Shown: in pieces, positions 1 through 4,536 of the stretch
How positions within the stretch are numbered: position 1 is the first letter of the stretch
Layout: each line of letters opens with the position of its first letter
Made by a program: the position numbers and the translations under genes
Notes under the pieces: model-generated
Database searches by the model: none
What the model saw: only the letters and a program-made list of their open reading frames with translations
Told to the model about the DNA's origin: nothing
DNA from: an uncultured Lachnospiraceae bacterium
GTDB lineage: Bacteria; Bacillota; Clostridia; Lachnospirales; Lachnospiraceae
DNA length: 14,164 nucleotides
NCBI GenBank assembly: GCA_946409475.1
Contig: CAMJWQ010000043.1
Coordinates: 1-14,164, forward strand
Direction: 5' to 3'

Positions 1-625
1 GTCTATGAGAAATAAAAATAAATGCCGTTCCCTGTGCTTTTAATTTTTGAATCAATTTCATCAAATACTTCACTTCTTTGCTGGCTAAGGAGGATGTCGG
101 CTCATCTAATATCATTAACTGCGGTCTGGTGGACCATGCTTTTATGATTTCTACCATTTGCCTTTCCGCAGGTGTCAGTCCGGATACCACCTTTGATGCA
201 TTAATAGAAAATCCCTCGATTTCATCAATTTCTTTTTGGGCCAGCTCATGTATTTTCTTATTATGAAGTATGGCTTTTCCGAATTGCTTTTCTTTTCCCA
301 AAAATATGTTTTCCGCTACGGATAATTCCGGAATCAGACTCAGACGCTGATATACCACAGCAATCCCCTTTTCCAATGCCTGGGCTGAGCTTTTTAATTT
401 CAGCTCTTTCCCCTTATACTGTATTTTTCCACTGCTGGCCTTTAAATTTCCGCTGATAATATTGGTCAGCGTACTTTTCCCTGCACCATTTTCACCTACA
501 AGTGCCAGCACGCTTCCTTTTCTGCACTGGAGTGTTACATCACGTAAAACTTCATTTCCTGAGAAATTCTTTGAGATAGCGTCACATTTAAATATGATCT
601 CATCCTTTTGCATTTCACGCTTCAT
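1..625 (-). CDS. Sugar-type ABC transporter ATP-binding protein, partial (N-terminal 208 residues)
   Basis: ATPase subunit of a carbohydrate-type ABC importer (RbsA/MglA/XylG family), which drives uptake through a membrane permease from the cytoplasmic face. I translated this open frame by hand; it runs off the left edge. Visible in order: Walker A GENGAGKST (about residues 36-44), Q-loop VYQRLSLIPELSVAENI, a divergent ABC signature LTPAERQ in place of LSGGQ, Walker B LMILDEPTSSL, and the H-loop in FISHR at the very edge. This is a nearly complete first nucleotide-binding domain; family members have two (about 500 residues), so the second should lie outside the window. The start at 623-625 follows GAAGGGAAG; an in-frame ATG at 611-613 is an alternative. 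It lies 117 bases downstream of the binding-protein gene in the same direction and is probably cotranscribed with it. The family is certain; the substrate is not. Confidence 0.93.
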   Translation of the reverse strand, partial: MKREMQKDEIIFKCDAISKNFSGNEVLRDVTLQCRKGSVLALVGENGAGKSTLTNIISGNLKASSGKIQYKGKELKLKSSAQALEKGIAVVYQRLSLIPELSVAENIFLGKEKQFGKAILHNKKIHELAQKEIDEIEGFSINASKVVSGLTPAERQMVEIIKAWSTRPQLMILDEPTSSLASKEVKYLMKLIQKLKAQGTAFIFISHR

Positions 626-686
626 GCCTATTCTTCCCTTCTTTTCTTCTACCTTTTTCTATGGCTTTAAAAGCTGCCAACAGAAT

Positions 687-712
687 GGCGCACCGCTATG
701 ACCAGGTGCGCC
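687..712 (-). promoter_or_regulatory. Intercistronic stem-loop between binding protein and ATPase genes
   Basis: Perfect 8-bp inverted repeat GGCGCACC / GGTGCGCC with a 10-base loop, in the 117 bases between the binding-protein stop and the ATPase start. It is strikingly GC-rich for this A+T-rich DNA. No run of U follows on the minus strand, so it is not a canonical terminator. In many ABC operons such a structure protects the upstream mRNA from 3' exonucleases or partly stops transcription, leaving the binding protein in excess over the membrane parts. That role is inferred here. Confidence 0.6.
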
Positions 713-742
713 GCTATCATCAATTTTCCTTAAATAATTCCT

Positions 743-1903
743 TTATTCTTCAGCAATTTCCCTAAGTTGATCATCTGTCAGATTTGTTATTGTATTGATT
801 CCGTCAGGCAAATCTTCTTTCACTAATTCTAACATCTTATCCATGGTAATGATTCCAGGTCCCTGTTCCAGAACAGCCTTAGGATAGGTGTAATCTTTTT
901 CAAATGCCAGGTCTTCATCATCTAACAGCTTTAATGAAGTATCAAGAGCGGTAACGGAAATATAAACGGGCATTGCATGTGCGATTGTATCAAAGTCTGC
1001 ATATAGTTCATTTCCGGCTTCCTGTTCTTCCGCGATTTCAGCTACTTTCTTATAATATCCATTGTTATCTTCGGAAGAAATAGGAACCAAAGGAATATTG
1101 GCCTCTTCCATTGCTTCGATGGCTGCTAATGCCGAATCACCATTTGTACATACGATTGCATCAAAATCTCCGTATGCTGTCAACGCATTTGCCATTGCCG
1201 TCTTAGTGGTTGCATAATCCCAATCTCCTTCAATCTGGCCAATAATTTCAATTCCATCATATTGATCTGCTACTTCTGCATGTGCTTTAATGGCATCATC
1301 GTTTGCTGCATATCCTGCTAAACCTGTAATTTCAAGTACTTTGCCTTCATACCCCAGTTTTTCACATATCCATTCCATACGTTCTTTCCCAGCCAGATAG
1401 TTATCATAATATACCAATGCATCATAAGATTCCGCTGTGTCATCATCTACATATACGGCACTTAAAATAACTTTGATTCCCTGCTCTCTTGCCTTTGTCA
1501 GAACGCTGTTCAATGCCGTATTCGAACAAGGTGTTACAATAATTGCATCACATCCCTGTGTGATCATATCTTCAATGTTATTGATCTGCGTATTTACGTC
1601 ATTATCTGAATAGGTGTATACGACTTCTGCTATTTTAGAAGCATATTCTTCTTTTTCTACAGCAGCCTTAAATTCTTCTGCAAACATCACGGACCAGGTA
1701 TTTCCCAGCCAATAAACATCGTATCCGATTTTATAACCGTCTTCTGCTGCTCCCTCTGTAGCTTCTTCCAAAGCTCCTTCTGCCGCTTCCTGTGCTTCAT
1801 TGCTTTCATCGGTTGTCTCTGAAATACTGGTACTGCTGCATCCTGTTAATGATGCAAAAGCTAAAATAATTCCAAGTGTAACAGCTAATACTTTCTTTTT
1901 CAT
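743..1903 (-). CDS. Sugar-type ABC transporter substrate-binding lipoprotein
   Basis: Extracytoplasmic receptor of the ABC importer, anchored to the outer face of the membrane. The 386-residue protein begins with a lysine-rich n-region (MKKK), a hydrophobic stretch, and a lipobox LTGC with the lipidated cysteine at residue 22. A low-complexity Glu/Ala/Thr linker follows (about 29-53), then a two-lobed fold of the periplasmic-binding type 4 class (ribose/galactose-like) from about residue 56. Recognisable segments are the IGYDVYWLGNTWS first strand, DAIIVTPCSNTALNSVL, GIKVILSAVYVDDD, and DAIVCTNGDSALAAIEAMEEA. Length fits the family. The start is fixed by AAAGGAG seven bases upstream. The next gene is the matching ATPase. 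The gene has its own promoter, a cre-like site and an IclR-type operator upstream. The ligand cannot be read from sequence: it could be a sugar, nucleoside, autoinducer-like molecule or small conjugate. Confidence 0.93.
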   Translation of the reverse strand: MKKKVLAVTLGIILAFASLTGCSSTSISETTDESNEAQEAAEGALEEATEGAAEDGYKIGYDVYWLGNTWSVMFAEEFKAAVEKEEYASKIAEVVYTYSDNDVNTQINNIEDMITQGCDAIIVTPCSNTALNSVLTKAREQGIKVILSAVYVDDDTAESYDALVYYDNYLAGKERMEWICEKLGYEGKVLEITGLAGYAANDDAIKAHAEVADQYDGIEIIGQIEGDWDYATTKTAMANALTAYGDFDAIVCTNGDSALAAIEAMEEANIPLVPISSEDNNGYYKKVAEIAEEQEAGNELYADFDTIAHAMPVYISVTALDTSLKLLDDEDLAFEKDYTYPKAVLEQGPGIITMDKMLELVKEDLPDGINTITNLTDDQLREIAEE

Positions 1904-1965
1904 AAATCTTCTCCTTTGCTTATAGTATTTACATTTTGCCTGTGAATATAAAAAAAAGCCTCCTA

Positions 1966-2006
1966 AAGCAGGTATTTTATCTGCTTGTCAGAACCTCTTC
2001 GTTCTG
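1966..2006 (-). promoter_or_regulatory. Two tandem leader hairpins upstream of a U8 run
   Basis: In the predicted mRNA leader of the binding-protein gene, CAGAAC/GTTCTG (1989-2006, six-base loop) is followed by AAGCAG/CTGCTT (1966-1986, nine-base loop). A run of eight U (complement of 1950-1957) comes eight bases after the second stem. The gap between stem and U run is too long for a standard intrinsic terminator. The arrangement recalls a weak attenuator or an mRNA-stabilising leader, but I can support only the dyads themselves. Confidence 0.35.
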
Positions 2007-2021
2007 TTCGTATATACGAAC
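2006..2021. promoter_or_regulatory. Palindromic operator, probable IclR-type site (transporter copy)
   Basis: GTTCGTATATACGAAC is a perfect 16-bp palindrome about 23 to 37 bases after the predicted transcription start of the binding-protein gene. Its 14-bp core TTCGTATATACGAA, plus the following CC on the plus strand, recurs exactly at the iclR promoter (4255-4270). IclR-family regulators bind short palindromes near their own and their target promoters, and no other regulator gene is in the window. A site after the start point would fit repression by blocking polymerase. Binding by this IclR protein is inferred. Confidence 0.75.
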
Positions 2022-2029
2022 CATGTGCG

Positions 2030-2044
2030 TATTTCCGTTTTCAT
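2030..2044 (-). promoter_or_regulatory. cre-like catabolite control site
   Basis: On the minus strand the sequence is ATGAAAACGGAAATA. It matches the Firmicutes CcpA target consensus WTGNAANCGNWNNCW at all positions but one (T in place of the last C). It begins almost exactly at the predicted +1 of the binding-protein promoter, where CcpA binding usually represses. The match is to a degenerate consensus, so chance occurrence is possible; its location makes it worth listing. Confidence 0.45.
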
Positions 2045-2049
2045 AAATT

Positions 2050-2078
2050 ATGATATCAGCAGTTCTTTATTTTGTCAA
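2050..2078 (-). promoter_or_regulatory. Promoter of the binding-protein / ABC transporter operon
   Basis: On the minus strand there is a perfect -35 box TTGACA (complement of 2073-2078), a 17-base spacer and a -10 box TATCAT (complement of 2050-2055). TG one base upstream of the -10 makes it an extended -10. The expected start is near 2043. This is the best sigma-A-type promoter in the window. It lies downstream of the M20 terminator, so the transporter genes form a separate transcription unit from iclR and M20. Confidence 0.8.
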
Positions 2079-2103
2079 TAGTTAAATATGCAAAAGGATA
2101 TAA

Positions 2104-2174
2104 TTTCCTATTAATTAGCAAAGTGATAGGAAATCATATACTTTAACACTTTATAGTAACAAGATGTTTCCTAT
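2104..2174. repeat. Three copies of TTTCCTAT upstream of the transporter promoter
   Basis: TTTCCTAT occurs at 2104-2111 and 2167-2174 in the same orientation and at 2126-2133 inverted (ATAGGAAA). The two direct copies share 13 of 14 bases (TTTCCTAT, then T or A, then AATTA). Centres are about 22 and 41 bases apart, close to two and four helical turns. All copies are about 60 to 130 bases before the predicted start, where activators or looping repressors bind. No known family motif is recognised. Confidence 0.5.
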
Positions 2175-2181
2175 AAATTAA

Positions 2182-2214
2182 CAAAAGAGCCGGGTCCATT
2201 ACATGCCCGACTCT
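2182..2214 (-). terminator. Intrinsic terminator after the M20 gene
   Basis: On the minus strand, AGAGTCGGG pairs with CCCGGCTCT in a nine-bp stem with one G-U pair and an 11-base loop. TTTTG follows directly. It begins 12 bases after the M20 stop codon and should end the iclR-M20 transcript before the transporter promoter. Confidence 0.85.
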
Positions 2215-2225
2215 CTGTCTTTTTG

Positions 2226-3398
2226 CTATTTTCTAAAATCACAGCATATCTGCGCATATATTTCTGCTGCCGCCGTTAAATCTTTAATTTCTACAAACTC
2301 TGCATCCGTATGGGCATTGGCAATATCACCGGGCCCAAATATAATCGACGGAATCCCGGCCCTGGAAAATTTACTGCCGTCACAGCAATACGATTCGCCC
2401 TCCACAATAGAATTTCCTGTAACTTTGTCAACTGCCTTCCGGGATATGCTTACCAGAACAGAATCCAACTCTGTTTCCATGGCATAATCCATGGTCCAGG
2501 GTTCTCCTATTTCCACCTTCAGATTTTTTTCCGATTCTTCTACGCTCCTGCATACTGCCGTTAATTCCTCAGCTATCTTTTCATAGGTTTCTCCCGGCAG
2601 TGTTCTCCTGTCAATTCGTACTGTACACCTGTCCGCTATTATATTAATCAATGTCCCTCCCTCAATAAGGCCAAAATTTAAGGTGGGCACCCCTAAAAGA
2701 GGGTGTTTTCGCTCCTCATAAAGCGGCAGGATTTTCTCATTAACGGCCAATATCACCTTCGCCATACCGCTGATGGCATTGGTTCCCTCTTTTGGTCGGG
2801 AACTATGTCCAGCCTTTCCCTTTACCGTAATATCAAAGCGCAGAGAGCCCTTGCATGCTGTTCCAATGTGTAAAGAGGTAGGTTCCCCAACAATGGCACC
2901 ATCTGCCTGAAAATTTTCTCCAAGAAGCTTCGCGACCCCTCTGTAATGATCTTCCTCATCAACAGCTGCCACGAAAACAATATCGGCTTCCGGCATATAC
3001 CCACTGTCTTTGATCATTTTCAGGGCATACATCATACAGGCTATACTTGCTTTATCATCACAGCTTCCTCTGCCATAGATTCGGTCCTGCTCCTCTCTTC
3101 CTTCAAACGGTGGTATCTTCATATTTGTTACCGATACCGTATCCATATGAGCCTCCATACACAAGACTGCCCTGCCCTTCCCTTTCAGGCTCGCAATAAT
3201 ATTGTCCCTTCCCGGAAAGACCTCCTGCTTTTTATAAGGAATTTCCCACCGTTCAAAATAGCCGCAAATTAAATCTCCCAGCTTTCCCTCTCCGGCACTG
3301 CCACCCGGGAATGCGGGATTAATACTTTCAATTCTTATCATTTCTTTCAGCAGTTTTTTTATGACATGGACATCTGCCTTGCCTTTCATTTCAAACAT
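2226..3398 (-). CDS. M20-family metallohydrolase (ArgE/DapE/carboxypeptidase-like)
   Basis: Cytoplasmic zinc-dependent amidohydrolase or peptidase of the M20/ArgE/DapE/CPG2 group, 390 residues, full family length. The family removes acyl groups from amino acids or cleaves a terminal peptide-type bond. Active-site pieces are in order: MEAHMDTV (metal ligand His84, catalytic Asp86), GRGSCDDKAS (bridging Asp114 or 115), VDEED (catalytic and metal Glu148/149), GEPT (171-174), and NAHTDAE near the end (His363). The lid/dimerisation domain with GKAGHSSRP (194-202) lies between. No signal peptide is visible. The start follows AGGAG seven bases upstream. It lies 68 bases after iclR, in the same direction and without an intervening terminator, so the two are probably one operon. 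It probably acts on whatever the neighbouring ABC system imports; the substrate is unknown. Assigning ArgE or DapE itself would be over-reading. Confidence 0.9.
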   Translation of the reverse strand: MFEMKGKADVHVIKKLLKEMIRIESINPAFPGGSAGEGKLGDLICGYFERWEIPYKKQEVFPGRDNIIASLKGKGRAVLCMEAHMDTVSVTNMKIPPFEGREEQDRIYGRGSCDDKASIACMMYALKMIKDSGYMPEADIVFVAAVDEEDHYRGVAKLLGENFQADGAIVGEPTSLHIGTACKGSLRFDITVKGKAGHSSRPKEGTNAISGMAKVILAVNEKILPLYEERKHPLLGVPTLNFGLIEGGTLINIIADRCTVRIDRRTLPGETYEKIAEELTAVCRSVEESEKNLKVEIGEPWTMDYAMETELDSVLVSISRKAVDKVTGNSIVEGESYCCDGSKFSRAGIPSIIFGPGDIANAHTDAEFVEIKDLTAAAEIYAQICCDFRK

Positions 3399-3466
3399 TT
3401 TTTATCTCCTATTCATATCCCCTTCTTTTCTCCTATGGCAAAAAAAGAGAGATATGCAATCATTTC

Positions 3467-4240
3467 TTAGTGATGGGCAAAATCCCCCTTGGAAAAGATA
3501 TCCTCCAGGTGTTTTTTGGTCTTCATCAGTTCTTCCTTCATCGTTTCTTCCAGCTTCGCAGTATATCTGAAAACGGGAACCGCAATACTAACAGCAGAAA
3601 TTACAACCCCATTTTTCCTTATGGGAACCGCCACGCACTGCACGTATTTATTTGATTCTTCTTTCTCATATGCAAAATTACTTTTCCTGATTTCTTTTAA
3701 CTGTTCGTACAGCATATCTAAATCTGTTATGGTATTCTCTGTTAAAGCTTCCAGCTTTCCATTATATAAGGCTTCCAATTCTTCCTTGCTGCAGTCACAT
3801 AAAAGAGCTTTTCCCAGACCTGTTGCATAAGCGGGCATGGTATTACCAATCATGGAAGTCATGGATATGGGCTGGGGTGATTCTTTTTTCTTCAGATATA
3901 AAATATCCCCACCCTTGAGAATGGAATAATGGCAGGTTTCTTTACATACTTCTACCAGTCTATCCAATTCTTCCTGAACAAACTCCATAAAGCTAAAATA
4001 TTTAATATATTTCTGCCCTAATCCATATACCATATATTCCAATCGAAATCGGCCTGTACCGGCCTCAGCTTTTAAATAATTTCGTTCCGCCAAGGTCTGT
4101 AAAATAGAATATACCGTGCTTTTTGGGATAGAAAGCCCTTTACTGATTTGGGTCAGTGTCAGACCTTCCGGATTTTCTCCTATTATTTCCAATAATTCTA
4201 ATACTCGTTCCGTTGGTTTATGCTTACTGCTCTCTGCCAT
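3467..4240 (-). CDS. IclR-family transcriptional regulator
   Basis: DNA-binding regulator, 257 residues from the chosen start, typical for the family. Residues about 10-57 form the winged helix-turn-helix (LTLTQISKGLSIPKSTVYSI and the following helix). Residues about 80-250 form the effector-binding domain, with the usual MPAYATGLGKALL segment (about 135-147). The ATG at 4238-4240 has AGAGAGGA just upstream. A longer frame from 4303 would need to start inside the promoter, lacks a ribosome site, and adds residues with no family resemblance, so it is rejected. A palindrome shared with the transporter leader lies 15 bases before the start, implying self-control. It is cotranscribed with the M20 enzyme. 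The effector is likely the imported compound or a product of it; this is inference. Confidence 0.93.
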   Translation of the reverse strand: MAESSKHKPTERVLELLEIIGENPEGLTLTQISKGLSIPKSTVYSILQTLAERNYLKAEAGTGRFRLEYMVYGLGQKYIKYFSFMEFVQEELDRLVEVCKETCHYSILKGGDILYLKKKESPQPISMTSMIGNTMPAYATGLGKALLCDCSKEELEALYNGKLEALTENTITDLDMLYEQLKEIRKSNFAYEKEESNKYVQCVAVPIRKNGVVISAVSIAVPVFRYTAKLEETMKEELMKTKKHLEDIFSKGDFAHH

Positions 4241-4254
4241 AATTTCCTCTCTTT

Positions 4255-4268
4255 TTCGTATATACGAA
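4255..4268. promoter_or_regulatory. Palindromic operator, probable IclR-type site (autoregulatory copy)
   Basis: TTCGTATATACGAA, a perfect 14-bp palindrome identical to the core of the site at 2006-2021, covering the predicted start of transcription of iclR. Occupancy here would block initiation. Identity at two separate promoters of the same module, over 2 kb apart, is the main evidence that it is an operator rather than a chance palindrome. Confidence 0.75.
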
Positions 4269-4273
4269 CCGAT

Positions 4274-4303
4274 TTTATATTCACAAAATAATAATACCAT
4301 CAA
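4274..4303 (-). promoter_or_regulatory. Promoter of iclR and the M20 gene
   Basis: On the minus strand there is a -35 box TTGATG (complement of 4298-4303), an 18-base spacer and a -10 box TATAAA (complement of 4274-4279). The start point would fall at about the edge of the palindromic operator. It lies just downstream of the terminator at 4322-4351, so the unit is insulated from purL. Confidence 0.6.
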
Positions 4304-4321
4304 AAAATTTTTTTGTCATTA

Positions 4322-4351
4322 AAAAAGATAAGCATATCCGCTTACCTTTTT
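4322..4351 (-). terminator. Intrinsic terminator following the purL relic
   Basis: On the minus strand, AAAAAGGTAAGC pairs with GCTTATCTTTTT (12 bp with one G-U pair, loop GGATAT), ending in a U run. It begins 16 bases after the vestigial stop codon of the purL relic, as a terminator belonging to that former gene would. The flanking A and U runs would let it work in both directions. It is the second terminator between purL and iclR. Confidence 0.8.
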
Positions 4352-4367
4352 AATGGAACTATCATTT

Positions 4368-4459
4368 TTACAAAAATATCTCACTCCGAATTCAAAGATC
4401 TTACTATGCTCTCCGTAAATATTCATAGCAGCAAATTGATCTTTTCGCTCTGCATGAAG
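4368..4459 (-). pseudogene. Relic of the 3' end of a second, diverged purL
   Basis: The last 29 or so codons of a PurL-like gene, downstream of the intact purL. It reads LHAERKDQFAAMNIYGEH then SKIFEFGVRYF. The intact PurL C-terminus reads LHAERRDDFVAINIYGEQ then DIKIFESGVEYFL. By hand count, 68 of 87 aligned bases agree and one codon is missing. Eleven of 19 differences are at third codon positions, so most divergence probably arose while the sequence was still a working gene. At the end, loss of one T from a T6 run turns an expected TAT TTT TTG TAA into a frameshift past the old stop (4368-4370). No purL similarity is visible before 4459, where the terminator of the intact gene lies. It has no start codon of its own and is not expected to make a product. 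Confidence 0.8.
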
Positions 4460-4475
4460 GTACAAGGTGAAAATG

Positions 4476-4536
4476 AAAAGGAAGAGGGCATCCCCCAAGT
4501 CGTTTCATGACTTTTGGGATTCCCTCTTTCCCTTTT
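4476..4536 (-). terminator. Intrinsic terminator of purL
   Basis: A long imperfect hairpin starting at the purL stop codon. On the minus strand, AAGAGGG-ATCCC-AAGTC segments pair with GACTT-GGGAT-CCCTCTT around a seven-base loop, giving about 17 core pairs with a small internal loop and one mismatch. The outer part is A-rich on one side and U-rich on the other, and TTTTCATTTT follows. It overlaps the purL stop (4535-4537) and ends about 17 bases before the purL relic. Confidence 0.85.

Larger units (their letters stand above)
1904..2225 (-). other. Regulatory intergenic region between the M20 gene and the binding-protein gene
   Basis: A 322-base stretch without a gene. Read in the direction of transcription it holds the M20 terminator, three copies of TTTCCTAT, a strong promoter, a cre-like site at the predicted start of transcription, a 16-bp palindromic operator, two further dyads, a run of eight U in the leader, and the ribosome site of the binding-protein gene. 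The leader is about 140 bases, long enough for RNA-level control. Each element is listed separately. Confidence 0.8.

Noticed and set aside
626..742. 17-codon reading frame (starting ATG ATA GCG GCG) between the binding protein and ATPase
   Set aside because: It is formed mainly by the stem-loop sequence and has no independent support; GGAAAA upstream is a weak ribosome site.
2946..3272. 108-residue plus-strand open frame inside the M20 gene
   Set aside because: Antisense to conserved M20 active-site coding sequence; no initiation signal.
3399..3466. Possible hairpin (CATATC/GATATG) and T7 in the iclR-M20 gap
   Set aside because: The six-base arms are separated by about 30 bases and the T run lies inside the loop, so it does not form a terminator; the genes are better read as an operon.
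4241..4303. Longer iclR start at 4303 adding 21 residues
   Set aside because: It starts inside the predicted -35 box, has no ribosome site, spans the operator, and the extra residues do not resemble IclR N-termini; the ATG at 4238-4240 has a good ribosome site.
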